DNA from: a virus
IMG/VR virus record: IMGVR_UViG_3300034374_005666
Coordinates: 39,256-103,255 of that record
Reading direction: 5' to 3' (one strand)
Length of the DNA stretch: 64,000 bases
The position numbers and the translations under genes are program-made. The notes beneath the pieces were generated by a model that was not told where the DNA came from, made no database searches, and worked only from the letters and a program-made list of their open reading frames with translations. Numbering within the stretch: position 1 is the stretch's first letter; each line of letters begins with the position of its first letter. Positions 7,530 through 16,039 of this stretch are shown here, piece by piece.

Positions 7530-8608
7530 GCGTTTGTGTGGAATATACCACCATTCTCAATAACCTCTTTATCATATTGCATTTCTGCATGATACTCCTG
7601 ATACCATCTGTACAGATACAAAGCTTGTCTCCAACCAAGTACATCCAAATCAAGCCTGGAAGACAGAGTATTCAAATCTACATTGAATGTAGTTGCAGGC
7701 ATAACTTCATAACCTTTATCAGTAGGAATACGCCTACCTCCCCATTCACCAACTTGTTCGTCGTAGTTACTCAGTACATGTACATATGGAGTTTGTCCTA
7801 TACCTCCTACTATAAAGTGGAAGTTGCATAGTTCATACTCATGTAATGCGTTATTGAGCATCCATTGTTTCAAGCCATATCTGTAAAAGCTTCCCTGAAT
7901 ATCATATCTGAACTTAAGCAAATTAAAATACCTGGTACTTGTAGTAATTACTTTATAGTCAATGGGTACAATAGACTTAGCAGGTATAATATAGCCATCA
8001 TTGACCATTATAGGACTGTCATTATGATTGATAATAACATAGTCCAGCATACCTTTCAAATCAAATCCATCTGCTGTAAAATAAATCTCTAATTGAAATT
8101 TAGTTTCACATCCATCTGGTAGATCATGGAATGCAGATGTAAATGTACCATGCAGTATACTATCTCTGACTTTGATAGCATTATCAAATGTCTCTTGGTC
8201 TATAATAGTCTTGTCAATATGTTCAAGACGATTGTTGTAATAAGTTACACATTCTCTATACAGGTAATCAAAACGTCTGTCATCAGCTGGGTCTTTGTAT
8301 GTAGACCTGTATTCATTTTTATCCATCAAATGCTGTAGATAATCTTTATCCAGTTCTTTAAAACCAACCTTGTCTACTCCTGAGCTATAGTAGTTGTCAA
8401 TAATGTCATCCACAATAGTTCTTGGTTTGTCTCCAATTTTATCATCTATAATAGCATATTGCTCATCTACTAAATCAGGCGTAGTAAGTAAACAATCTAC
8501 CAAGCTTCCAAACTGCATGGCTGAACTTTCCTTTGGCTCAGCAAATCTGCCAGAAATCAATCTTTTCAACTCTGATTGACTAATCTCTGGTCTTTCTCTG
8601 TAATTCAT
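7517..8608 (-). CDS. PD-(D/E)XK exonuclease, RecE/Cas4-like
   Basis: 363 residues. The N-terminus (SQSELKRLISG, then FGSLVDCLL) is the usual opening of RecE/Cas4-like nucleases. Glu174 in QLEIYF, Asp189 in GMLDYV, Asp217 and Lys219 in IDYKV, and Gln238 in RYDIQGSFY match the metal-binding and catalytic PD-(D/E)XK pattern. Such enzymes resect double-stranded DNA ends in phage recombination and replication. It overlaps the smaller nuclease upstream by 29 nt and probably works with it. Confidence 0.75.
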   Translation of the reverse strand: MNYRERPEISQSELKRLISGRFAEPKESSAMQFGSLVDCLLTTPDLVDEQYAIIDDKIGDKPRTIVDDIIDNYYSSGVDKVGFKELDKDYLQHLMDKNEYRSTYKDPADDRRFDYLYRECVTYYNNRLEHIDKTIIDQETFDNAIKVRDSILHGTFTSAFHDLPDGCETKFQLEIYFTADGFDLKGMLDYVIINHNDSPIMVNDGYIIPAKSIVPIDYKVITTSTRYFNLLKFRYDIQGSFYRYGLKQWMLNNALHEYELCNFHFIVGGIGQTPYVHVLSNYDEQVGEWGGRRIPTDKGYEVMPATTFNVDLNTLSSRLDLDVLGWRQALYLYRWYQEYHAEMQYDKEVIENGGIFHTNAWAL

Positions 8609-9011
8609 ATTTATGTTTTATCAAGTTCTCAAATGCGTCAAGACGCATAGTCACTACATCTCCATAGTACATCTTATTGCGTTTCTTCTTGACTCTTATC
8701 TCTGTAAGTAGATAGTCTATATCCAGATCAAATAGTGGCTGTACATCTATTGGCTTAGTCTTTGTGCTTGAAGTAGTTGTACCTTTACACTGATACTTAT
8801 CTGTAATACCAGTTCGTGGATTGAAATAAATATCAACACCCAGATTATCCAGGTGTTGATTAATTAATTCTGATCTGGCTATGTCAAAGTCATGTACATT
8901 ACTAGTACCATCACGGTTCTTTCTGTATATTACAAGACCAAATATATCAGCTAACCATTTAATGAATTTAGACTCTACTCTCCTCCCATATGCTTTATTG
9001 CGGCTCGCCAT
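8580..9011 (-). CDS. Small PD-(D/E)XK nuclease, resolvase-like
   Basis: 143 residues. Glu13 (RRVESKFIKWL), Asp60 (LGVDIYF) and the Gln74-Cys-Lys76 triad (DKYQCKG) reproduce the E...D...(E/Q)xK core of Holliday-junction resolvase or Vsr-like folds, with Gln in place of the more usual Glu. The length suits a homodimeric resolvase. It overlaps genes on both sides. Likely role: processing branched replication or recombination intermediates. Confidence 0.65.
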   Translation of the reverse strand: MASRNKAYGRRVESKFIKWLADIFGLVIYRKNRDGTSNVHDFDIARSELINQHLDNLGVDIYFNPRTGITDKYQCKGTTTSSTKTKPIDVQPLFDLDIDYLLTEIRVKKKRNKMYYGDVVTMRLDAFENLIKHKYELQRKTRD

Positions 9012-9570
9012 TGTAAATTAATTTACCAAGACTACTATAATAGTTCTGCATCTCTGCAAAGTCTTTAAACTCAGGAGATGGTATTTTGTCTATAAATATA
9101 TCCTCTATACTTTTTACAACAAGAAACTGTGCTCCCTGAGCTACATGTGGCAGGATAAACTCATCATTAACTCTCTTGTATAAGTTCTTATACATTGAGT
9201 CTTTACTAACAAACTCATAACTGACATAGATACGTATAGATTTATTTATAGCATTCCTGCATACAAGCAAACCTGTACCATTGTTATTAGCTATATATCC
9301 ACGACCTATATAAAACCTGTTATCTAATCTGTCTATAGTTCTGTACAACTTATTATATTTACTAATAAAGACTCCTTGAATATTATTATAACTATATCCA
9401 ATTCTGTCTGAAATCATGTCTCTATTAGGAAACTTATAAACACTAGCGTCAGCAAGTGCCTCAAACCATACAGGATGCCATAATCTGGATGTAACATTAC
9501 AATAATCTGCTACTGCTTTTTCGTAATCATAGCTTCTTCTACGATAATATACTTCATTCAAACTCCACAT
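8995..9570 (-). CDS. Unknown protein at the end of the Ubl cassette
   Basis: 191 residues, basic and aromatic, N-terminus MWSLNEVYYRRRSYDYEKAV. No signal peptide or membrane segment. It follows the E1-like gene with a 17-nt overlap, so it is cotranslated with the ubiquitin-like cassette and may be a target, adaptor or fifth component of it. No family recognised. Confidence 0.6.
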   Translation of the reverse strand: MWSLNEVYYRRRSYDYEKAVADYCNVTSRLWHPVWFEALADASVYKFPNRDMISDRIGYSYNNIQGVFISKYNKLYRTIDRLDNRFYIGRGYIANNNGTGLLVCRNAINKSIRIYVSYEFVSKDSMYKNLYKRVNDEFILPHVAQGAQFLVVKSIEDIFIDKIPSPEFKDFAEMQNYYSSLGKLIYNGEPQ

Positions 9571-10192
9571 AACTCATCGATGTTACATTAGTAGTTCTAA
9601 ATTTATACGGTCTGCCAGCTACATAGTTAATTAATCCTTCTACAGCATGCGCTACATGGAATGCAATATGAGTAGTCTGCTTCATAGTACAGACTGGATC
9701 AGTTACTTCTGAATCATCAAACAGTGTACTCTCATACTTTTCTATACTCGATTCATCTACAATAAATATATCTGACTGTTCAAAGTCTAGTCTGACATCT
9801 ATAAACAAACTCTTATTCTCATATCTCTTCCATTTATCAAATGCAATCTTTCGTGTAGCCATATTGTCTACCATACTACACATAATAGGTGCTACCATAG
9901 AATTAGCTGTATACTTCTCTTGCAATGTGATTATCTCTACATCTGTAAACTCTTTCACGTTGGTTTTCAAAGCTTCAACTTTGGGTTGTCCAACCTGATT
10001 AAGTTTAAAAAATTGCCCACTATTATTTCTGGACTCTATCAAATCATCGTCATATACAGCCAGGTTTGTAACTCCAGCTCTGGCTAATAATAGAGTTAGC
10101 CATGAGCCTGTTCCACCTGCACCTATTACAAGTACTTGTTGTTTACGAATATCATCGTACCAGCTTGCTCCTTTAAAACTATCGTGGTTCAT
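9554..10192 (-). CDS. ThiF/E1-like adenylyltransferase
   Basis: 212 residues. The nucleotide-binding GAGGTGS lies at 24-30, the acidic VYDDD at 46-50, the family hallmark ESRNNSGQFF at 53-62, and Lys71 follows. These are the ATP-binding elements of the ThiF/MoeB/E1 superfamily, which adenylates the C-terminus of ubiquitin-like proteins. Cys168 (DPVCTMKQTT) is in the position where E1-like members carry the thioester Cys. Its neighbours, a JAB peptidase, an E2-like protein and a beta-grasp protein, make a ubiquitin-like conjugation role the best reading. Confidence 0.8.
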   Translation of the reverse strand: MNHDSFKGASWYDDIRKQQVLVIGAGGTGSWLTLLLARAGVTNLAVYDDDLIESRNNSGQFFKLNQVGQPKVEALKTNVKEFTDVEIITLQEKYTANSMVAPIMCSMVDNMATRKIAFDKWKRYENKSLFIDVRLDFEQSDIFIVDESSIEKYESTLFDDSEVTDPVCTMKQTTHIAFHVAHAVEGLINYVAGRPYKFRTTNVTSMSYVEFE

Positions 10193-11234
10193 ATCCTGTT
10201 GTTAATTCTGTAATTACTGAATACATAATGTCATGTGCTTTTCTGAATTTCTGTTGCCATTGATCCAGATAGTAGCTTAGTTTAGATAGTACATCCAGTT
10301 GATGCCCATCAGTCTCAAAAAACTCATCATAGAAATAATCAAAGCCTTCTACCATAGCCTGAATGAACTTATCTTTTTCTTGAGTAGACTTATTAATTTC
10401 TTCAAGTGCTTTATAAATAGTACCATCATAATCTAAATCACCCTTAAGATATTTGGCAATAAAGATAGCTTCATTAGAAGTATTGTAAGGGCGTAAGTCA
10501 GATGCTACGTTATCCCAAGTCCATGCTGAACTAACAAACTCTTTTGGACTATTAAAACCAACGACCTTCTTAGGCTTAGCATCTTCTATAATCTTATCTG
10601 TTCTATCTTTAAACCATTTCTCTACTTCAGGTTCATAAGTATAAATATCACAATCATAATGTTCCAGTACAGTCTCTTTGATAGTTTGTGTAAAAGGCAA
10701 TCTTAATTTACCTTTCATACCCATTAAATTTCTACTACCATGAATTTTATACTCTTGCTCTACATGTATACCTACTTTAGCTACTATATCAGTAGCATTG
10801 TTAACTACCATGCTTAAATAAAATTGATGATTTTCGCAATTATCTGCAAGCTCTGACATATCAGTCTGACTGAAATAGGAATTCATACTGTGATGGCTGT
10901 GTATCATACCCTGTCGCATGTTCATACACTCTGGATGTTGCATCATAAATTGCATAACATCTTCGTTGTATTCAAAACCTGTAGCAGCTGTAGTATCTTT
11001 AGACATAGGATAAACAAACTCAGCTGTCATTTCCAGATTCTCTGATTCTATGTCTCCTTTATCTACTGTATAGAATAAAATACCAGACCATTCTACTTTA
11101 GAAATTCTTGAGCATAAATACTTGATCTGGTTCAGACATTTGTCTGATACTGTCAATGAAAAGCGTTGCTTCTTGCTGACTTGCTTTAATGCTTTCTTCT
11201 GAGATTTGCTCTCGAAGCTTTTTACTGAGTTCAT
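10179..11234 (-). CDS. JAB/JAMM-domain metallopeptidase
   Basis: 351 residues. Glu48 (VEWSG), His112-x-His114, Ser122 and Asp125 (HSHHSMNSYFSQTD) form an exact JAMM zinc motif, E...HxH-x7-S-x2-D. JAB peptidases remove or process ubiquitin-like proteins. After about residue 170 there is a helical extension of unknown role with an acidic middle. The start ATG 11234 gives a 137-nt overlap with the E2-like gene; no later start keeps Glu48. It overlaps the E1-like gene by 14 nt. Confidence 0.8.
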   Translation of the reverse strand: MNSVKSFESKSQKKALKQVSKKQRFSLTVSDKCLNQIKYLCSRISKVEWSGILFYTVDKGDIESENLEMTAEFVYPMSKDTTAATGFEYNEDVMQFMMQHPECMNMRQGMIHSHHSMNSYFSQTDMSELADNCENHQFYLSMVVNNATDIVAKVGIHVEQEYKIHGSRNLMGMKGKLRLPFTQTIKETVLEHYDCDIYTYEPEVEKWFKDRTDKIIEDAKPKKVVGFNSPKEFVSSAWTWDNVASDLRPYNTSNEAIFIAKYLKGDLDYDGTIYKALEEINKSTQEKDKFIQAMVEGFDYFYDEFFETDGHQLDVLSKLSYYLDQWQQKFRKAHDIMYSVITELTTGYEPR

Positions 11235-12012
11235 TACTGATTATTTTAAATATAGATGGATTAATACGTAGGCTGCCTTCCTCTGGCTTAACACTTGTTT
11301 CCTGCTGATATATTTGTCCTTGTACAGGTTTTCCTTTAAACCATAATACTACAAATGGGTCAAGTACTACTTTAGAAGTAGCATAATTAAATGCTACATA
11401 CTCTCCATTAATATAATGGCATGTAGGGGCTGAACCTTCATAGATTTCAAGTAGTAAATCATGGTTATGTTTATTATCTACCAGTTGATAATCCTTGTCA
11501 AATATAAGTTTTTGTATTTGAGGATAGTCGTATAGAGTGTCTCTAAGCTGTGGAAAATAAGAATACTCAGGAGGAGTAGTAATAGGAAAAACATTCTCTA
11601 TTCTGGTATATGGGTTACTGTCATCCTGATAAGTCAGAAAGTAACGCAAGTGCATTAGAAAAGCATACATTTCATCTTCTGTAACTCCTGAATTTACCTG
11701 AGCGTACTGCATACTAAATGCCCCATCGCCTTTACAAAAATCTTCAAACTCTATAGCATTAATTCTACGAGTAGGTAAATGTGGATGAGTAAAACTTGTA
11801 TACCATTCTATATTAGACTGAATAGTCCTAATGCCTTGAAGATTTCTCAAATAATGCTTATCCTCTTGAGTATAATAATTAAGCCGTAAGTACATACCTT
11901 TAATAAGATGTTTATCTCCTCTTTTATTATGTACATAAAAATCATCCAGTTCTATTGTATACTCACTACCATTTTCATCTACATTATCTTCTCCAAAAAA
12001 TTCTTCAATCAT
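11098..12012 (-). CDS. E2-like (PRTRC-B type) protein
   Basis: 304 residues. His76-Pro77-His78 (SFTHPHLP), followed 15 residues later by Cys93 in FEDFCKGDG, reproduces the HPH...C pattern of bacterial E2/UBC-like proteins in PRTRC-type operons, where the Cys carries the ubiquitin-like protein. The C-terminal 80 residues are helical and are coded in the stretch shared with the JAB gene. Order Ubl, E2-like, JAB, E1 matches the PRTRC order of proteins C, B, A and ThiF. The call rests on motif and context and is less sure than the E1 and JAB calls. Confidence 0.6.
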   Translation of the reverse strand: MIEEFFGEDNVDENGSEYTIELDDFYVHNKRGDKHLIKGMYLRLNYYTQEDKHYLRNLQGIRTIQSNIEWYTSFTHPHLPTRRINAIEFEDFCKGDGAFSMQYAQVNSGVTEDEMYAFLMHLRYFLTYQDDSNPYTRIENVFPITTPPEYSYFPQLRDTLYDYPQIQKLIFDKDYQLVDNKHNHDLLLEIYEGSAPTCHYINGEYVAFNYATSKVVLDPFVVLWFKGKPVQGQIYQQETSVKPEEGSLRINPSIFKIISNELSKKLREQISEESIKASQQEATLFIDSIRQMSEPDQVFMLKNF

Positions 12013-12033
12013 GTTTTCACTTATTTAAAATAA

Positions 12034-12055
12034 GCAGAGGCTGTTACACCTCTGC
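12034..12055 (-). terminator. Hairpin between Ubl and E2-like genes
   Basis: GCAGAGG (12034-12040) pairs perfectly with CCTCTGC (12049-12055); AT-rich sequence follows on the minus strand. It lies between the Ubl gene and the rest of its cassette, so partial termination here would make Ubl more abundant than its enzymes. Confidence 0.6.
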
Positions 12056-12076
12056 CTAATATTTTATAAGAAATTC

Positions 12077-12619
12077 TTAGCAAGAAAGCTCATCATGTGC
12101 TGAACAAATCTCTTCTGCCCAAGCTTCTTCCTCTGTACGCTCATCTGTAGACATGCCAATAACTTTCTCAATAATAGTAGGATCTACTCCACATGCACGA
12201 AGTTTCTCTTCAAGAGTAGCTGGAGTTGTTTGCTCAGTATCATACTGGTCAACATAGCTTTCCAAATCTTCAGTACTAATGTTAGTGTAGTGACGCCCTG
12301 CCTGCTCATTAAAGAAGTTATTGACAGCCTCTTTTCCATCACGCTGAATAAACTCTTTAATACGAGTATACAAATCTGTACGCAAGCTGCCTGCTTTAGT
12401 TTTCTTTGGAAACAAGCCCAAGATAAAATCTCCTTCAGGTAGAGCTGAGTTGTTAAGCTCAAGGCTTGTATTGTTGACAGACTCAATAGCTTTCAGAGAG
12501 CTGTTGAACTCAATGTCATTAGCATCCAGAACTTCTTTCAACTCTCCAAATGTGGTTACATCTGTCTGGATAGGAGTAGTTGATCCATTGCGAGTGGAAA
12601 ATACTTTAATAGTACGCAT
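12077..12619 (-). CDS. Ubiquitin-like beta-grasp protein with C-terminal extension
   Basis: 180 residues. Residues 1-77 look like a beta-grasp domain: strand TIKVFSTRNG, helix FGELKEVLDANDI, then SLELNNSALPEGDFILGLF ending at PKKTKAG (71-77). LPEGDFIL plus FPKKTKAG is the signature of Ubl proteins in bacterial PRTRC-like operons. Residues 78-180 form an acidic helical extension. The JAB peptidase encoded downstream might cut near Gly77 to expose a C-terminal glycine for the E1-like enzyme; there is no Gly-Gly pair, so this is inference. Confidence 0.65.
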   Translation of the reverse strand: MRTIKVFSTRNGSTTPIQTDVTTFGELKEVLDANDIEFNSSLKAIESVNNTSLELNNSALPEGDFILGLFPKKTKAGSLRTDLYTRIKEFIQRDGKEAVNNFFNEQAGRHYTNISTEDLESYVDQYDTEQTTPATLEEKLRACGVDPTIIEKVIGMSTDERTEEEAWAEEICSAHDELSC

Positions 12620-12646
12620 TGTGTAAATAATTTAATTAATTAAATA

Positions 12647-13327
12647 TTAAAACCACTTGATAGTGGTCTGATCTATGTTATAGGTAATCTCATCTATGCT
12701 CTTAAACATCTCACTCTTAGTGAAATCTAAATGAGCAGGTACATTACCTCTTTGTTTAGCATATACAGTAGCTGCTGGATGGCAGTAATTCAGTATGTAA
12801 TTTCTAGCTGATACATGCTTGTTTAATTCTTGGGCATCTTTACCTAAGAATACAAACACTATACTGTTAAACAACCTATCTAATTCAACTATAACTGACT
12901 CTGTAAATGTATTCCATATATGCATGTGTGACCTGGCTTCTCCAAATGGAGTACAAGTCAATGACTTGTTTAATAAGAATACACCTTGGTCTAACCAATC
13001 AGATATTCTGGTACACTCTGATCTAATATCATTGTAGTCATTCCATAAACATTCTCTGATTATCTCTAAACTAGGTCTATCGTAGCCTTTAGGTACATCA
13101 AATGGTATACCTGTAGCTAATGCTCTACCATCTGCAAGCACTGTATTGTATGGAGCCAGACCTACTATAACTACACGTATAGACTTTGGACTAATAGAAA
13201 AGCCCCTAAATATATCAGAGGCTTCTGGAACAAAAGAAACTGTACTTAGCTTCTCTCGTATATTATCTATATCAGACCATATATTTAACTCATGCCAATC
13301 CTTGTTAACTATCTTTGGTAGACTCAT
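12647..13327 (-). CDS. Uracil-DNA glycosylase homologue, catalytic Asp missing
   Basis: 226 residues with the layout of family 1 uracil-DNA glycosylases: IVGLAPYN at 54-61 in place of the GQDPYH water-activating loop, LLNKSLTCTPFGEARSH at 118-134 for the uracil-binding strand, and HPAATVYAKQRG at 183-194 for the DNA-intercalation loop. The water-activating Asp is Ala58 and the following His is Asn61, so ordinary uracil excision is doubtful. UDG homologues are common in crAss-like replication modules; this one may bind DNA or a partner without cutting. Confidence 0.7.
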   Translation of the reverse strand: MSLPKIVNKDWHELNIWSDIDNIREKLSTVSFVPEASDIFRGFSISPKSIRVVIVGLAPYNTVLADGRALATGIPFDVPKGYDRPSLEIIRECLWNDYNDIRSECTRISDWLDQGVFLLNKSLTCTPFGEARSHMHIWNTFTESVIVELDRLFNSIVFVFLGKDAQELNKHVSARNYILNYCHPAATVYAKQRGNVPAHLDFTKSEMFKSIDEITYNIDQTTIKWF

Positions 13328-13472
13328 CTGGTTTCTTTATACGTTTGAGCTTAAGCCTTTTGAATTTAGACTCTGTATCTCGAATAATCTTGTTAGCTCC
13401 ATTATCTGGATTGCAGGTAGGACAGTTAAGAAGCTTATGTGCTCTGCACTTACCACTAATTTTGAATTTCAT
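13305..13472 (-). CDS. Small basic zinc-knuckle-like protein
   Basis: 55 residues from ATG 13472. CRAHKLLNCPTC gives a C-x2-H...C-x2-C pattern, followed by a strongly basic tail (KFKRLKLKRIKKPDE). It overlaps the upstream gene by 17 nt and the UDG homologue by 23 nt. Likely a small nucleic-acid-binding protein of the replication operon. Confidence 0.55.
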   Translation of the reverse strand: MKFKISGKCRAHKLLNCPTCNPDNGANKIIRDTESKFKRLKLKRIKKPDESTKDS

Positions 13473-13893
13473 ACCCTTTGATTAGTTTTTTGTCTAAAGT
13501 ATATTCTACCTTAATGTACTCTTTTACCTTACTGTCAAACATTACGTAGCAAGAACAGTCTTTAGTATAAAAAATATTTCTTTCTCCAGGCTCTGTTATA
13601 ATACGTCCTACAAACCAAAAAAGCTTATCTTTTAAATAACTTCTTCTTACTTCTTCTACAGTAGTAGCTATATGACAAAAAGATCCACTACCAAAATCAA
13701 GTTTATACAGTCTGTCTTTACGTAAGTCTCCTTTAAAATATTCAGGCTTTACTCTGTAAATATAGTGATCCAGCCATAGTTTATTGTTGTCTTTTATAGT
13801 ATACCATCTGTCATTTTCAAAGTATTGAACTTCAGCTCCATTAGCCCAAGCTTCAATTACATCTTTGTATTTATTATAAGTTTCTCTTGTCAT
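13456..13893 (-). CDS. Phage protein with YRVKPE motif
   Basis: 145 residues. IEAWANGAEVQYFENDRW followed by YIYRVKPE is a small all-beta motif seen in many phage proteins of unknown function (pattern known to me, family name uncertain). The C-terminal part is also strand-rich with two Cys (KDCSCYVMF). It overlaps the primase by 4 nt and starts immediately after it. Confidence 0.6.
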   Translation of the reverse strand: MTRETYNKYKDVIEAWANGAEVQYFENDRWYTIKDNNKLWLDHYIYRVKPEYFKGDLRKDRLYKLDFGSGSFCHIATTVEEVRRSYLKDKLFWFVGRIITEPGERNIFYTKDCSCYVMFDSKVKEYIKVEYTLDKKLIKGYEIQN

Positions 13894-14894
13894 TTTACTC
13901 CCATGTTTTGTAATTCATTAACCATATGACTGTAGCTATAATTTTTAACTACATCTGCTGAATCTTTGATGCTTTTATCATCATACCATATAGGTATGTA
14001 TCCATTGTCAAAACCATTAGCATATTCAGCCAGATTGTTACTGGCTTTAATACCTGCTTCATCATTGTCAAATAAGATGAACTTTGTTCTGTATTGTTGG
14101 AGTTGTATCAGTCTGTCAAAAGGTATTCTGCAACCTTCATTCTGTAACCATATAGTATTATATCCAGCATTCTTGAGTACTCTCCAATCTTTGTAGCTTT
14201 TAGTAATAAGCAATTGGTCATCCGAACCAAGGTCATCTATACCACCAATATCTTCTTCTGTACAGGTAGACAGCCATTTTAGTTTATGGTAAGGGTTATA
14301 AACTTTGACATGATTGTTTACATGTATAGCATAGCTTGGGCTAGTCTGTAAACTGCTAAGGACATCTGGATTGTTCTTTGTATTATAGAGTATGCTTTTA
14401 CAACTGGCTACTCTGTCTTCACGTAGATTTTGCTCAGATATACCATATGGTGACCAAAAGAGTTTGTCTTCTTTAATATATGCTATTCTATTCCCTACAG
14501 TCCAAGGTATATAATCCAGATAGAAGTTAAACTTTGGCTTTTTACTTTGTTCAATACGAACATTAGGTAACTCGCCTTTATGAAAGTTATCTAGTATATA
14601 TAAACAAGCATCATAGAACTCTATAGACTCTCTGTACATGATTGCATCAAATATAGACATACCATGAAAGAATCTATCTCCAAAGTCATAAAGAACAACT
14701 AAGTTGTCATTCGACCACTTGAAATCACACCATACATTAGGATGAGAATCAGTCCGAAGTGGATTACAAAAGCGTTGTCCACTACTAACCCTAAAACCAA
14801 GAAACCAACTCCATAAATCAAACTGGTCTGTATACTGAATAATCTGCTTATAATCAACATGCCTGCGTTTCTTATCAAATATTTTACCATACAT
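13890..14894 (-). CDS. DnaG-like primase
   Basis: 334 residues. The N-terminus FCNPLRTDSHPNVWC (43-56) is the zinc-finger-like or DNA-recognition part of phage primases. LLITKSYKD followed by the acidic FILFDNDEAG is the TOPRIM core in the phage variant where Thr-Lys-Ser replaces the first Glu motif. It makes RNA primers for the DnaB-like helicase and family B polymerase encoded nearby. The gene begins just upstream of a terminator-closed unit and heads the UDG/Ubl transcript. Confidence 0.75.
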   Translation of the reverse strand: MYGKIFDKKRRHVDYKQIIQYTDQFDLWSWFLGFRVSSGQRFCNPLRTDSHPNVWCDFKWSNDNLVVLYDFGDRFFHGMSIFDAIMYRESIEFYDACLYILDNFHKGELPNVRIEQSKKPKFNFYLDYIPWTVGNRIAYIKEDKLFWSPYGISEQNLREDRVASCKSILYNTKNNPDVLSSLQTSPSYAIHVNNHVKVYNPYHKLKWLSTCTEEDIGGIDDLGSDDQLLITKSYKDWRVLKNAGYNTIWLQNEGCRIPFDRLIQLQQYRTKFILFDNDEAGIKASNNLAEYANGFDNGYIPIWYDDKSIKDSADVVKNYSYSHMVNELQNMGVK

Positions 14895-14913
14895 AGATTT
14901 AGAGTCTGAATAT

Positions 14914-14950
14914 AAAAAAAAGGGAGCTACTAATATAGTAACTCCCTTTA
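14914..14950 (-). terminator. Hairpin terminator
   Basis: AAAGGGAG and GTAC-rich arms: GGGAGcTAC (14922-14930) pairs with GTAaCTCCC (14938-14946), followed by eight T on the minus strand. A strong intrinsic terminator for the transcript ending with the gene at 14970-15560. Confidence 0.75.
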
Positions 14951-14969
14951 AATAAACAATAGCTCTAAT

Positions 14970-15560
14970 CTACCATTCTACAGGCTTAGTAGGTTTTTCT
15001 GTTGCTTCTGAATTAACCTTGTGTACTTTAACTTTATCAGAAACTGTCAAGTCTTTCTGTCCATTAATGGAGAAGAAGTGTCCTGTAATCCACATATAGC
15101 GTGGCATTTCAAGATAACCTCCATTATTGTAGCCAAGAATAACTTGTCCAGGCTTGCTGTCAAAGTCTTCAGGAAGCTTGTCTGTCAAAGCATTAATGTA
15201 TGCCTCAAAGCTATCTGCTGTAACAGACTCAAACTCTTCCTCTGACATAAAGTTAGTAAAGATGTGCTTTACTCTGCTGTTAAATTCACCATAGGTACGC
15301 TCTGTAGCTTCCTGTATAGACTCTTCACGAGTTTCTCCTGTATTACGATCACGCAAGCTACGTGGACGAATACTGTTAGGATTGACAGGAAACATACGAT
15401 CTCTATACTCTTGACCATTCTTTACAATAACCAAGTCAAGAACTTGACCTGTGTAGTTTGGAGAGTCTACATTTACCAAGCCAAGTGTTTTGACATTATC
15501 AAAATCATTGATACCTGGTTTCCATACTGGTGTGTTGTCTGTGAATACTTTTCCGTACAT
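14970..15560 (-). CDS. Unknown replication-module protein, possibly ssDNA-binding
   Basis: 196 residues, mostly beta-strand with an internal helical insert (about 70-110). The C-terminal half (LGYNNGGYLEMPRYMWITGH, then SDKVKVHKV) alternates aromatic and basic residues as in OB-fold single-strand-binding proteins. It is placed between the P-loop ATPase operon and the primase, where an SSB would be expected. No family is identified with certainty. The upstream gene's stop coincides with its start (1-nt overlap). Confidence 0.55.
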   Translation of the reverse strand: MYGKVFTDNTPVWKPGINDFDNVKTLGLVNVDSPNYTGQVLDLVIVKNGQEYRDRMFPVNPNSIRPRSLRDRNTGETREESIQEATERTYGEFNSRVKHIFTNFMSEEEFESVTADSFEAYINALTDKLPEDFDSKPGQVILGYNNGGYLEMPRYMWITGHFFSINGQKDLTVSDKVKVHKVNSEATEKPTKPVEW

Positions 15561-16039
15561 TATGCAAATACATTTTGTTCGTTAATAATTTCTTCTGCTG
15601 CGTCATATGCCTGAGCTTCATAGCGTTCTGCTTCAAGAGCATTGACAAGCTCATAGACATTTTCTTGATACTCAGTAAAGAATAAATCCTGCTCTCCATT
15701 GAGCCATGACAGACTATTGTGAATCCATGTAGCTACTGGCTTGGAAGCAGCCTTACGTACTCTACCTAGTTCTGTAGTCTGATCTGTTTTACCAATAGAC
15801 AGTGCGCGTGGCTTAGTGCCTTCTGGTAGTTCAGGTACTACTGTAGCAAACAGCCTGTCATCCTCAATAGCAAATACCAGATAGTTCTCTGGAGTAAGCT
15901 GTAGAATGTCAATAAGTGCTTGATTAAATTCAAAGGTTGCTCTTGAACCTTGTACTTCAGGTACACGTAGTGCAGGCTGAGTGTACTTTTCCCGAACTGA
16001 GCTAGTTCGTCCTTTCTCTGGAAAGAAATTCAAATCCAT
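15560..16039 (-). CDS. Unknown replication-module protein
   Basis: 159 residues, opening MDLNFFPEKGRTSSVREKYT, with an alpha/beta middle and a long acidic C-terminal helix rich in Glu and Ala. No catalytic motif, signal peptide or membrane segment. It sits directly between the recombination-type ATPase and the SSB-like gene and is cotranslated with the latter. Confidence 0.6.
   Translation of the reverse strand: MDLNFFPEKGRTSSVREKYTQPALRVPEVQGSRATFEFNQALIDILQLTPENYLVFAIEDDRLFATVVPELPEGTKPRALSIGKTDQTTELGRVRKAASKPVATWIHNSLSWLNGEQDLFFTEYQENVYELVNALEAERYEAQAYDAAEEIINEQNVFA

Noticed and set aside
12184-12486. Second minus-strand frame inside the ubiquitin-like gene
   Set aside because: Lies wholly within the better-supported Ubl frame, with no domain or composition support.
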